From CAZSPL01 sp964608735 (GTDB lineage: Bacteria > JAJVIF01 > JAPKYR01 > CAZSPL01): a DNA stretch of 33,108 nucleotides. How positions within the stretch are numbered: position 1 is the stretch's first letter; the number at the start of each line of letters is the position of its first letter. Made by a program: the position numbers and the translations under genes. The DNA lies in the NCBI GenBank assembly GCA_964608735.1, contig CAZSPL010000011.1, forward strand, positions 1 through 33,108. The letters are read 5' to 3'. Shown here one piece after another: positions 1 through 8,619 of the stretch. The notes under the pieces were generated by a model that worked only from the letters and a program-made list of their open reading frames with translations, was not told the origin of the DNA and did not search any database.

Positions 1-1
1 T

Positions 2-2614
2 GATGGCATCATCGAGCTTGGCGGCTCGGGCTACGGCACCGGGAAGTATTACATCCGCGTCGCATTCGTGGGGAATGATTACGGCATCAGGTTGTACTGG
101 TTATACAGCAGCGCGGGCTTTCCTTATTGTATCGAAGAAGGTAACGAGAGCTACTCGACGGCGAATTATCTGGGCACGTCGCCATTTCAACAGGTGGTTT
201 GCGAGGATGATATCATTGACTGGTATTACATCAATCCGAATCATTTCCTCATGGGCACGCTTGATGTCGGCGTTCTCGGGCAGGATGGCGAGTGCGAACT
301 TGCGCTCTATAACGTGCCCTATGCCGCTCCGCTTGCCGTTGAGACGGCGGTATTCGGCCAGCCCGCTTCCATCGATGTCGAGCCCCTCTTGGTCGGCGAA
401 GACAAATATTACATCAGGATAGCTTTCCTCGGTCCCGAACATGGTATCGCAAGATATATTCTATCAAACAACACAACAGTATGGCCTTGCGAACCCGACG
501 GCAACGAATACTGGGAAGATGGGGACACGCTTTTACCGGGTCATTCCACATATAGCCGGGAAGTGTGCAAATTCGATGCAGTGGATTGGTACACTTTTCA
601 AATTTACAGCCATCTAATCGGTAAAATACGCGCTATCGTTTTAGAGAATACCGGTACTTCCTGCGATATCGCCCTCTTCGAAGATCCTCTGGACGAACCT
701 CTGTTGACGGCGGTCGCATCCTATGGCTCCGAGGGCATTATCGAGATACCGGAAGAGGGTTTTCAGGCTGGTCTATACTATGTGCGCGTGCGATTTATCG
801 GGGAAGGATACGGCGTTACAAAATACAGTATCTACAATATCTTTGAGGATGCGGTTTGCTACTTCGACGATAACGAAATTTACGAAACGGCTGAGGTTAT
901 TCCGCTTGAAACATCAATCAACAACCGCTTCGTCTGCCTCGAAGATAAACAGGACTGGTATAAAATCAGTTTCGATGATCCCCCCGCCGGCGTGCTGGGC
1001 CTCCAGTTGACAAATTCAACCGGTCCTGCCGATATGACTCTCTATTCGGAATCGCAGGCGCCGAACCCGGGCGGGCCGTATATCAAGTGGGTGCAAACAC
1101 CGGGAACGGCTTTGATCGACCTCGATCAGTATGCGCTTCCGCCCGGCGATTACTACGTGCGGATAAGGCATATCGGGAGTGATGACCTCGACAGGCAGTA
1201 TTCGTTGCAGCATACACGGCTCAAGCGTGAATTTACCAAAACCTGGGGCGGTGGGAACGATGACGCGTGCAAGATCGTGGAACACGATCCCGCGGGGAAT
1301 ATCTATATTGCAGGACGTTTCGAGGGTAATATCGACCTGGACCCCGGTGAGGGTGAGGATATTCATATTGCTGAAGGCGCAGTCGATGTTTACCTGATGA
1401 AACTCAATGCCGCCGGGAAATTCCAGTGGGGGGTGAGCTTCGGCGGGGATGACAATTTCGGTTCCTCCGCCCTGACCGATAATTGCCTCGGCCTTGCCGT
1501 CGACGCCGATGCCAACTGCTTCGTGACAAGTGTATTCGCGGCCACGACCGATTTCGACCCCGGCCCGGGAGTGGAGATGCACGCTTCATTGGGAAACCAG
1601 GATGTTTTTTTCAGCAAGTTCGATACCAATGGGAATTTTCTCTGGGCGCGAACGTTCGGAGGCGAGGAAAATGACGTGCCAGGCGGGGCGGCGGTCGATG
1701 CGGGGGGCAATGTCTATTTAACCGGCAGATTCAGGGAAACGACCGATCTCGACGGCGGAACCGGCGTCGATAATCATGTATCTTCCGGCGCCCAGGATAC
1801 ATTCCTGGTGAAATACAATCCCGAAGGTGTATACCAGTGGGGCCGCTCGTGGGGAGGAAGCGATATCGATTACGGCATCGCTGTCTGCTGCGATGCTGCA
1901 TCCGTGTACGTAACCGGATTATTCTGGGATACCGCCGACTTCAACACAAGCCCTGATGAGCTATGGCTTACCTCCAACGGCAACGAGGATGCTTTTCTGA
2001 GCAGGTTTTCTTCGAATGGGCAGTTCCAGGATGCCGTGTCGTGGGGTGGTGCCTGGTCCGACCAGGGCGGGGATCTGTGCGCCGACGGAAACGGGCATGT
2101 CTTTGTAACAGGCTGTTTCAGCAACGAGGTAAATTTCGACACGGGCGGCGGTTCCGATATTTTCACGTCGTCGGGTGATATGGATATCTACATCAGCCAG
2201 TTCACGACCGACCTGCAATATATCCACACCATCGCCTGGGGAGGAGCGTACGCCGATGTGGCGACCTCCATCGATACGGCCGCGGACGGAAGTTTTTATG
2301 CCGCCGGGTATTTCAAATATGAAGTTGACTTCGATCCCGGTGACGGGGAAGCGATGCACTCATCGAACGGAAAATACGACGCATGGGTAAGCAATTTCGA
2401 TCCATCGGGGAACTGGGTGTTTACGGCAACATGGGGGGCGTCGCAGGATGACTTTGCCTATGATGTCGTCGCAATCGGCCTGGAAAGGGCCGCGATTATC
2501 GGCACGTTCAGGTATACAGTCGATTTCGATCCCACCTTCCTGGTGTCGCAGATCCAGGCAATCGACGATTCGGATTGTTTTCTGAATGTCCTAAGTTATC
2601 CCGCGTTTGACTAA
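2..2614 (+). CDS. Secreted PPC-repeat / seven-bladed WGG beta-propeller protein, 5' partial
   Basis: The reading frame is open from the window edge, so the N-terminus and any signal peptide lie upstream; 870 residues are visible. The first ~405 residues are one partial and three full repeats of ~120 residues. Each has a Cys/Asp-rich start (such as CEPDGNEYWEDG), a C..D..DWY core and a closing YYVRVRFIG-type strand, which resembles bacterial pre-peptidase C-terminal (PPC) domains. From residue ~409 to the end there are seven repeats of ~65 residues. Each starts with a WGG-like motif and most carry GN.Y..G.F and DFDPGPG, as in SBBP-type beta-propeller repeats. Seven units suit one closed propeller. 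The repeated Asp/Gly loops could bind calcium, which is inference. The next gene is a paralogue 11 bases downstream, so the two are probably co-transcribed. The role is unknown; a surface or secreted binding or adhesion protein is likely. Confidence 0.85.
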   Translation, partial: DGIIELGGSGYGTGKYYIRVAFVGNDYGIRLYWLYSSAGFPYCIEEGNESYSTANYLGTSPFQQVVCEDDIIDWYYINPNHFLMGTLDVGVLGQDGECELALYNVPYAAPLAVETAVFGQPASIDVEPLLVGEDKYYIRIAFLGPEHGIARYILSNNTTVWPCEPDGNEYWEDGDTLLPGHSTYSREVCKFDAVDWYTFQIYSHLIGKIRAIVLENTGTSCDIALFEDPLDEPLLTAVASYGSEGIIEIPEEGFQAGLYYVRVRFIGEGYGVTKYSIYNIFEDAVCYFDDNEIYETAEVIPLETSINNRFVCLEDKQDWYKISFDDPPAGVLGLQLTNSTGPADMTLYSESQAPNPGGPYIKWVQTPGTALIDLDQYALPPGDYYVRIRHIGSDDLDRQYSLQHTRLKREFTKTWGGGNDDACKIVEHDPAGNIYIAGRFEGNIDLDPGEGEDIHIAEGAVDVYLMKLNAAGKFQWGVSFGGDDNFGSSALTDNCLGLAVDADANCFVTSVFAATTDFDPGPGVEMHASLGNQDVFFSKFDTNGNFLWARTFGGEENDVPGGAAVDAGGNVYLTGRFRETTDLDGGTGVDNHVSSGAQDTFLVKYNPEGVYQWGRSWGGSDIDYGIAVCCDAASVYVTGLFWDTADFNTSPDELWLTSNGNEDAFLSRFSSNGQFQDAVSWGGAWSDQGGDLCADGNGHVFVTGCFSNEVNFDTGGGSDIFTSSGDMDIYISQFTTDLQYIHTIAWGGAYADVATSIDTAADGSFYAAGYFKYEVDFDPGDGEAMHSSNGKYDAWVSNFDPSGNWVFTATWGASQDDFAYDVVAIGLERAAIIGTFRYTVDFDPTFLVSQIQAIDDSDCFLNVLSYPAFD

Positions 2615-2625
2615 GGGTGGTATCA

Positions 2626-5600
2626 ATGAGGTTTATAAAACCGAAGCCCGGAATTCTAATCTTCGCCGCATTGCTTGTTTTATGCTGCTCTTCCAATAAC
2701 GGCCCGCTCACATCGCCGGGTGTGCCCGGAGAATATCCGCCATGGAACGGAGGGAACGCGCGCGTGGCGCTCGGCGTGTATAAAATCGCTTTCGATGAAT
2801 CGGGAGAACTCATTTCCATGGGCGTGATGCGGGATGTCCTGGCGCATTACGATATAACAGGAATACTCCTGTCGTCCGAATACGGCGATTGTTTGGTTAC
2901 CAAGCTCCTGGATCATAATCAACCGGCTAAACATGTGAAGATGAAGGTATCCGTAAGGAACCGCACCGATTTCGCCTATTCCGACGTGCGGGGTATTCTT
3001 GTCAATAACGATCCCGGTATCGTGTTAACCAATGCCGATGGATACACTCCCTCGTGGGATGACGGCGGCGCGATCATCATAAATGCGTTCAAGGCATTCG
3101 CTACGAACAAAACCATGCGCAGGATACTGCCGTATGAAGTCTACTCCTTCGCGCATTTTCGTTATTACGAGATCGATTATTCCACGCTGAAATCGCTCAT
3201 GGATACGGTGCTTGTACTCGACGCGTCGTGGCCGGATAACTGCATCGAGCCTTACGCCGTAGAGGAGTTTGTCCAGGACCAGGCCATCCCGCCCGAAGGT
3301 GGAGCCTCGCAAGTCTCGCTGAAGGTCCTGGACTGGCAGGATGACGCATGCGAGGTGTTCATCGACATGTCCGGGCTCGGCGGGGATATCGCGGAACTGT
3401 CCCCTGGTGAAGAAGAAAATACATGGACGGGCATGATAACCACGACGGCGCACCATCCGCCGGGGAAATACAGGGTCCTTGCATATGCCGGGACAGAGGG
3501 CTCGACGCTACGGATGTATAACTATTTCGACGCGACAGTCGGGCAGGTCGAGTGCGAGCCCGATTACAACAACGGGCCTACCGATGCCGATGTCGTGGAA
3601 TGCGGCGAATCATCGGGCCCGAATATCGTATGTTTCAACGACAAGCAGGACTGGTTCAAGTTCACTTGCGTACAGAAGATGATCGGCGATGTGGTCGTCG
3701 ATGTCATAAGCGACACCGGGATGGTCGATATCGCCGTTTACGCCGACCCGTACGGGAGCCAGCTCAAGTGGACAATTGCCGATTTCGAGCATGACGGCGT
3801 TATCTCATCGGGGCCGGAGGGTGTCGGGCCCGGGGCATTTTTCCTCTGTGTCCTGCATTACCAGGACGATGAGCTCAACCGCCATTTTATAGTGCATAAC
3901 AACCTGCACGCGCCATACTGCGAGGTCGATTCGAACGATGGATACTCGAGCGCAGTGAAGTTGAACAAGTCATCGATCATCGGTCCCGGGCAGGTTTGCA
4001 TAGACGATGTCGAGGACTGGTTCAGGATATATTTCGATGACACTCCAGGGGGGTCTCTTATCGCCAAGGCGACCGAGCTGGGGTCCGGGCCGATGGATAT
4101 CACGATGTTCACGTCAAACCAGGCGCAGAATCCCGGCGGGCCGAACCTGGCATCGGAGCAGTTCGGAGCCAAGGCGGAAATCAGCCTCGACGATATGACG
4201 CTTCCCCCGGGCGACTATTACATCCGCGTAAGGCACATAGGAAATGATGCCGAGATTGGCAAGTATACCTTGGAGCACGATATCGGGTGGTCGCGGACAT
4301 GGGGCGGGGGGGAACAGGACAACGGCTACTCGGTGGCGTTGGACCGGTTCAACCAGGTTTATGTTACCGGTTCTTTCGAGAAGCATGTCGATTTCGATCC
4401 CGGGCCCGGTACGGATTACCATCATGCGTCATGGGATACCGATATTTTCGTGAGCAAGTTCAGCGACACCGGCAAGCATATGTGGACCCGCGCGTGGGGC
4501 GGCGCCGGAACAGATATCGGCCGCGATATCGCAACGGGCGCAAGCAGCGATATTTTCATCACGGGCACATTCGAGAACGGATGCGATTTCGACCCGGGAC
4601 CTGATGTTGATGTGCATAATTCACGCGGGGATTATGACGCATTCCTCACCAAGCTTGACGCGGATGGGAATTACAATTGGACCCGCACTTGGGGAGACCT
4701 TGATGTCCAGTACGGCGAAGGGGTCCGGGCGGACAGGCTGGACAACATTTTCGTAACCGGTTATTTCCGCTACGCCTGTGATTTCCATTCCAGCCCGGCG
4801 GGAGACAAGGTGTTTTCAAAAGGCAAGTATGACGCATACCTCTGCAAGTTCGACTGGGCGGGTAAATCGGAATGGGCGAAAACATGGGGCGGACCGGACA
4901 GCGATTATTCGCGCGCGGTCGACATCGGGCGAAACGGTAATCCGGTTGTGGGCGGCTCGTTCCGCGGGCTTGTCGACTTCGACCCCGGCGATGCCGAGGA
5001 CGCGCATGAGTCGTTCGGCAGCGATGAATGCTACATCAGCCAGTTCCTTGCGGACGGCACACATTCATGGACGCGTACATGGGGAGGATTCTCCGGGGAC
5101 GAAGTGCATGCCGTGGTATGCGGTTCAAATAATGAGATACTCGCGGCGGGGGATTTTGACGGCGTGGTCGATTTCGACCCCGGCCCCGGAGTTGTGGAGC
5201 TTGATTCCCACAACAGGGTCCACGGATTCCTTTGCCGGTACACGGCTGACGGCGATTTCGGATGGGCGCGAAACTGGGGAGGCACGAGCTCGAGTACAAC
5301 CGTTGTCGCCAGGGAGCTTGCTCCCGACAATCTCGGAAACATTTACGTGACTGGATATTACAATGGCCAGATCGATTTCGACCCCGGTCCGGGCGAGGAC
5401 TGGCATTCCACTTTGGGTTCATACGAGAATGTCTTCCTGTGCAAGTACAGCGCCCCCGGAGCATATATCTGGGGCGTCACTCTCGGGGAGGATTCGGCCG
5501 CCCAGAGCGCTGCATGGGGAGTCGCATCAACGGGAGTCGGGGATGTGTACATTACAGGCTATTTCAAGAATGAAATGGATTTTGCCCCGTACCCGAAACA

Positions 5601-5670
5601 CGAGTACCTGTTATCGTTCGGTGGACAGGATGTGTTCCTGTGCATGTTTACGCCTGATGGTAAATGGTAG
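2626..5670 (+). CDS. Lipoprotein with novel N-terminal domain, two PPC-like repeats and seven-bladed WGG propeller
   Basis: This 1014-residue protein is paralogous to the upstream gene. The ATG at 2626 is chosen because AAGGG at 2613-2617 lies about 8 bases before it and a lipoprotein signal follows directly (hydrophobic residues 9-19, lipobox LVLC with Cys20). An in-frame GTG at 2617 would place the start inside that ribosome binding site. Residues ~30-305 form a region I do not recognise. Residues ~308-545 are two PPC-like repeats with the C..D..DWF core, and residues ~554-1014 carry seven WGG-type repeats with FDPGPG loops. The second PPC repeat closely matches the last one of the upstream protein (shared QNPGGP, LPPGDYYIR and RHIG.D motifs), which points to tandem duplication with a changed N-terminus. 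The lipid anchor suggests an outer-membrane or surface location. The function is unknown. Confidence 0.88.
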   Translation: MRFIKPKPGILIFAALLVLCCSSNNGPLTSPGVPGEYPPWNGGNARVALGVYKIAFDESGELISMGVMRDVLAHYDITGILLSSEYGDCLVTKLLDHNQPAKHVKMKVSVRNRTDFAYSDVRGILVNNDPGIVLTNADGYTPSWDDGGAIIINAFKAFATNKTMRRILPYEVYSFAHFRYYEIDYSTLKSLMDTVLVLDASWPDNCIEPYAVEEFVQDQAIPPEGGASQVSLKVLDWQDDACEVFIDMSGLGGDIAELSPGEEENTWTGMITTTAHHPPGKYRVLAYAGTEGSTLRMYNYFDATVGQVECEPDYNNGPTDADVVECGESSGPNIVCFNDKQDWFKFTCVQKMIGDVVVDVISDTGMVDIAVYADPYGSQLKWTIADFEHDGVISSGPEGVGPGAFFLCVLHYQDDELNRHFIVHNNLHAPYCEVDSNDGYSSAVKLNKSSIIGPGQVCIDDVEDWFRIYFDDTPGGSLIAKATELGSGPMDITMFTSNQAQNPGGPNLASEQFGAKAEISLDDMTLPPGDYYIRVRHIGNDAEIGKYTLEHDIGWSRTWGGGEQDNGYSVALDRFNQVYVTGSFEKHVDFDPGPGTDYHHASWDTDIFVSKFSDTGKHMWTRAWGGAGTDIGRDIATGASSDIFITGTFENGCDFDPGPDVDVHNSRGDYDAFLTKLDADGNYNWTRTWGDLDVQYGEGVRADRLDNIFVTGYFRYACDFHSSPAGDKVFSKGKYDAYLCKFDWAGKSEWAKTWGGPDSDYSRAVDIGRNGNPVVGGSFRGLVDFDPGDAEDAHESFGSDECYISQFLADGTHSWTRTWGGFSGDEVHAVVCGSNNEILAAGDFDGVVDFDPGPGVVELDSHNRVHGFLCRYTADGDFGWARNWGGTSSSTTVVARELAPDNLGNIYVTGYYNGQIDFDPGPGEDWHSTLGSYENVFLCKYSAPGAYIWGVTLGEDSAAQSAAWGVASTGVGDVYITGYFKNEMDFAPYPKHEYLLSFGGQDVFLCMFTPDGKW

Positions 5671-5706
5671 TGGTTAGTTGTCGCCCGGACAGCTTAGCTT
5701 GCGCAT

Positions 5707-6861
5707 CTAAGGTCCACCCGACTCTCTCACGGCGGTGTAGATTTCTTCGAGCCGCGCATCCCATGTCTGCCCCGACACAAACTTCGCCCGCGCCGCCCTC
5801 AACCGCGGGCTGTCCTCTTCCATTGCTTTTTTGATGGCCGCGAGGAACGTCGGGCCATCCTTCGCCTTGTAGACAAATTCACCGAATGCCGCCATCTCCG
5901 GGAGGTCAGTCGCGACGAACGGCGCTCCGCCCGCGAGATATTCATAGCCTTTCACGGGGTTGGCGGCGATGGTCATCGGGTTGACGGTGAACGGCAGGAT
6001 TGCGACATCGAAGTGCGCGAGATATTGGGGCAGCTTCTCGTACTGCATCGGCCCCGTGTAGTAGACATTGTCGGCCTCGATGAATTGCGTAAGCCCCTTG
6101 GTCGTCGGGCCGATAAGGAGGAAGAAATATTCCGGCGCGTTGAGGATGATGTACCTGACGATATCCCAGTTAAGCCAGTCGCCGAGGTATCCGAAGAATC
6201 CCACCACCGGTTTGGTCACTCCTTCGAGTTCCGGCGGTCGCGGGAAACCCCCGTCGAGCGCCCGGTTGAAATGCTCAACCTCGCACGCGTTGCGTACGAG
6301 CGCCGATTTCTCCGCCATATGATGTTTGCGCGAATAGAGGTCCTGCGATGTGCATATCAAGAGGTCGCATTTCTCAATCAGGCTTTTCTCCATTGCCTTG
6401 ACGACCTCGGGTTTCCAGCTCTGGATTTTAAACCCGGTAATCTCATCGCAGCAGTCGTAGATGCGGTACTTCTCATGGAAATACCCGAGCCACTGGATAC
6501 CGAGAGGATTGTGGATAAAGAGGATAGGCTCTTTGGGAAACTTACGGCATACGATGGGGTAGGCGACCTTGTACCAGAAATGGTTCCACGTATTCAGGAA
6601 CGGGTAGATATAGCCGAAAGGCAGCCCCGGCGGAGGTGTCCAGTAGTGGATGCCGTCTTCCAGTTCGGTGAAGCCGCTCATCCACGACCAGAGATTCGAC
6701 AGCGGCTTTTCGCGGGAGATGAAGACGGTGATGATATTTCCCGGCTCGTCAAGATAGATGACGTCGTTCTGGCGGGCGAAGCGCGCGGCGAGATGACGGT
6801 GCCGCTGTTTTATTCCCTTGAGGCTTCCCCCCTCGAGCATGATTATTGTTTCGCCCTTCAT
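5707..6861 (-). CDS. GT4-like (TuaH-type) glycosyltransferase
   Basis: The 384-residue protein looks like a GT-B fold glycosyltransferase of the kind acting on cell-surface polysaccharide or teichuronic-type chains. The N-terminal half has the YDCCDE motif (residues 135-140), matching the YDxxD segment of TuaH-like enzymes, after a hydrophobic strand ending in FIHNPLG. The C-terminal half begins with GFFGYLGDWLNWD (221-233) and contains PVKGYEYLAGGAPFVAT (302-318), the usual nucleotide-sugar site with KxxEYLA. The sugar donor and acceptor cannot be read from sequence. No signal peptide or membrane helix is evident, so it is probably cytoplasmic or membrane-associated. A perfect TATAAT on the minus strand ends 7 bases before the ATG, so the transcript may be leaderless, and no ribosome binding site is visible. 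Nearby galU would supply UDP-glucose. Confidence 0.88.
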   Translation of the reverse strand: MKGETIIMLEGGSLKGIKQRHRHLAARFARQNDVIYLDEPGNIITVFISREKPLSNLWSWMSGFTELEDGIHYWTPPPGLPFGYIYPFLNTWNHFWYKVAYPIVCRKFPKEPILFIHNPLGIQWLGYFHEKYRIYDCCDEITGFKIQSWKPEVVKAMEKSLIEKCDLLICTSQDLYSRKHHMAEKSALVRNACEVEHFNRALDGGFPRPPELEGVTKPVVGFFGYLGDWLNWDIVRYIILNAPEYFFLLIGPTTKGLTQFIEADNVYYTGPMQYEKLPQYLAHFDVAILPFTVNPMTIAANPVKGYEYLAGGAPFVATDLPEMAAFGEFVYKAKDGPTFLAAIKKAMEEDSPRLRAARAKFVSGQTWDARLEEIYTAVRESGGP

Positions 6862-6868
6862 AGTTTAC

Positions 6869-6874
6869 ATTATA
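6869..6874 (-). promoter_or_regulatory. -10 box (TATAAT) of the glycosyltransferase gene
   Basis: A perfect TATAAT reads on the minus strand. Seven bases separate it from the ATG, which puts the expected transcription start within one base of the start codon. The upstream hexamer is weak: GGGACA at 15-base spacing is the best I can find. Confidence 0.5.
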
Positions 6875-6922
6875 GCTGAAACGTCGCGATGTCCCCGGTT
6901 TTTCCATGATTATTCCACTAAA

Positions 6923-7060
6923 TCAGAATGGGGGGTAGTATGCGTATATCATCGCCGCGCCGAGCTCCATGCACATCTTGTAAACGCTGTATATCACCGT
7001 CGTGAGCACGAAGATTGGCACCAGCAGCGCGCCGACTTCAATTGCCCAGCCCCATCTCAA
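6923..7060 (-). CDS. Small single-pass membrane protein (45 aa) coupled to galU
   Basis: A frame of 45 codons starts at a TTG that overlaps the TGA stop of galU (shared bases TTGA). GGTGAG lies 5 bases upstream of this TTG, inside the galU end, so translational coupling is plausible. The product has one strongly hydrophobic stretch (residues ~9-25, including VGALLVPIFVLTTVIYSVY) and a short tail rich in Met, Ala and Tyr that ends in YYPPF. The tail after the membrane segment is too ordered in composition to look random, but a short frame like this can arise by chance. I know no family for it. It would be an inner-membrane peptide co-expressed with UDP-glucose synthesis. Confidence 0.42.
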   Translation of the reverse strand: MRWGWAIEVGALLVPIFVLTTVIYSVYKMCMELGAAMIYAYYPPF

Positions 7061-7941
7061 GTCATCTCACCATTTTCCGCCAGCACATCCTTGAGGTACT
7101 CCCTCAGGTTGGCGCGTAGATCCTTGCGCATCATGGCCATGTCGATGGTCGCCTTCAGGAAGCCGAGCGCGTCACCTACATCCCATCGATGCCCCTTGTA
7201 CACGAAGCCGAACAAGTCTTCCGTCTTGCCCAGCAGCTTGATGGCGTCGGTCAACTGTATCTCCCCGCGCTTGTCCTCGCGTGTTTGTTCGATGCATTTG
7301 AAGATCCCGGGAGTGAGGAGATAGCGCCCGAGTATGGCGAGGTTGCTCGGTGCATCATGCGGGTCGGGTTTCTCGACCAGGTCGGTGATGCGGTAGATGC
7401 CATCCTCTTCTTCGTGCCCCTCGATGACGCCGTATGATGACAGCTTCGACTCCGGGACTTCCTGCAGGGCGAGGATGGAGCATTTACGAAGGTGGTACTG
7501 GTCGATCAGCTCGGTGGTGCAGGGTTTGTCGCGCTGTACTATGTTATCCCCGAGCAGCACGACGAACGGTTCGCCGGCGACGTGGTCTCGCGCGCACAGT
7601 ATCGCATGCCCGAGTCCGAGCGGCTCCTTCTGGCGGATGAAATGTATGTTCGCCATCGTGGTCGATTCTTCGACCAGCTTCAGGCGCTCGAAATCCTTCT
7701 TCTCTCTGAGCGTGTATTCGAGTTCGAAATTCTTGTCGAAATGGTCTTCCACGGCGCGCTTCCCGCGGCCGGTGATGATGAGGATATCGGTCAACCCCGC
7801 GGCGGCGGCCTCTTCGACGACATACTGAATCGTCGGTTTGTCGACAATCGGCAGCATCTCCTTGGGCTGGGCTTTCGTAGCGGGAAGAAATCTCGTCCCC
7901 AGTCCCGCCGCGGGAATTACGGCCTTACGCACCTGGTACAT
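7057..7941 (-). CDS. galU: UTP--glucose-1-phosphate uridylyltransferase
   Basis: This enzyme makes UDP-glucose from UTP and glucose-1-phosphate in the cytoplasm, feeding polysaccharide synthesis. The 294-residue length fits bacterial GalU. The nucleotide-binding signature VIPAAGLGTRFLPATK is at residues 8-23, followed by EMLPIVDKP (28-36), which is diagnostic for the family. Further family segments are VVLLGDNIV, VEKPDP, LGRYLLTPGIF, GEIQLTDAI and the C-terminal VGDALGFLKA. The start at 7941 is chosen because GAGGAGGG lies just upstream of it and the conserved N-terminus follows at once; longer in-frame starts add only poor sequence. The start lies 17 bases inside the end of the upstream TPR-like gene, so the two are translationally linked, and the small membrane frame overlaps its stop. 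Confidence 0.96.
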   Translation of the reverse strand: MYQVRKAVIPAAGLGTRFLPATKAQPKEMLPIVDKPTIQYVVEEAAAAGLTDILIITGRGKRAVEDHFDKNFELEYTLREKKDFERLKLVEESTTMANIHFIRQKEPLGLGHAILCARDHVAGEPFVVLLGDNIVQRDKPCTTELIDQYHLRKCSILALQEVPESKLSSYGVIEGHEEEDGIYRITDLVEKPDPHDAPSNLAILGRYLLTPGIFKCIEQTREDKRGEIQLTDAIKLLGKTEDLFGFVYKGHRWDVGDALGFLKATIDMAMMRKDLRANLREYLKDVLAENGEMT

Positions 7942-8512
7942 TATCGCCCTCCTCACGGTTCCGGGCATCGCTCGCTCCATCCACCAACTCGAGGAACGCC
8001 TTTAAATTGGGGAAACCGTCAAACGTCTCGTATTCCGCCTTGATAGCGGTACGAAGTGTCAGCGCGTCATCGGCGATGCCGGGTGGAAGCGGCCGGGCGA
8101 GCCCGGGGAGGATTTCCCCCATCAGCCTTTCGGCGTCGATATAGCGATCGCTTATCACATAGAATTTGCAAAGGTCGAATTTCAGCAGCCGCACATTCTC
8201 GGTTTCCCGCGCTATCGTGCCGGCGAGAAAATCAATGCACTTGTCGAGGTGCCCTTCGGCGAGAAGCAATGTCGCTATCATCTCCACCGCCGGGATGCGG
8301 TAATCGTTCTTGAAGCTCTGTTCGAAATGCTTGCGCGCGCGTATGAAATCGCGCATGGCGATGAAGACCTGTCCCCGCTGGTAATCGACCAGCGGCTGCA
8401 TAATCGAATCTTCCTTCACAACGCCGTCGAGATAGAGAAGCGCTTCATCGAACAGCTTGTCCTTTACAAGGTCGGCGACTGTCCGCTGGATATGTTCGGC
8501 CTCGGATAACAT
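7925..8512 (-). CDS. TPR-like helical repeat protein
   Basis: The 195-residue protein has no signal peptide or membrane segment and is predicted to be cytoplasmic. It is built of alternating amphipathic helices with TPR-type residues, for example LVDYQRGQVFIAMRDFIRAR and, one unit on, ATLLLAEGHLDKCIDFL, then LCKFYVISDRYIDAERLM. I estimate four or five helical hairpins. The C-terminal 20 residues are charged and probably disordered. GGAGG lies 6 bases before the ATG, and a TATAAT promoter sits ~50 bases upstream. It is the first gene of an operon with galU. A scaffold role in envelope or polysaccharide synthesis is possible from context only. Confidence 0.8.
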   Translation of the reverse strand: MLSEAEHIQRTVADLVKDKLFDEALLYLDGVVKEDSIMQPLVDYQRGQVFIAMRDFIRARKHFEQSFKNDYRIPAVEMIATLLLAEGHLDKCIDFLAGTIARETENVRLLKFDLCKFYVISDRYIDAERLMGEILPGLARPLPPGIADDALTLRTAIKAEYETFDGFPNLKAFLELVDGASDARNREEGDNVPGA

Positions 8513-8562
8513 CCGTGTCCTCCAAGCGAGTGAACGGGCTTGAATACATTAATAAACATGCC

Positions 8563-8591
8563 ATTATAGGATAAACTTTCGCGGTTGAGAA
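8563..8591 (-). promoter_or_regulatory. Sigma70-type promoter of the TPR-galU operon
   Basis: On the minus strand TTCTCA (8586-8591) is followed after 17 bases by a perfect TATAAT (8563-8568). The expected transcript begins near 8556 and gives a ~45-base leader with GGAGG before the ATG at 8512. Confidence 0.55.
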
Positions 8592-8619
8592 ACCGGTGAA
8601 AGGAAATGAGGGCAAAATC

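Noticed and set aside
5671..5706. Search for a terminator between the convergent propeller and glycosyltransferase genes
   Set aside because: No stem with a T-tract was found.
6013..6879. Plus-strand frame of 288 codons opposite the glycosyltransferase
   Set aside because: The minus-strand frame carries family motifs and a promoter; this one has only Arg/Val-rich translated codon bias.
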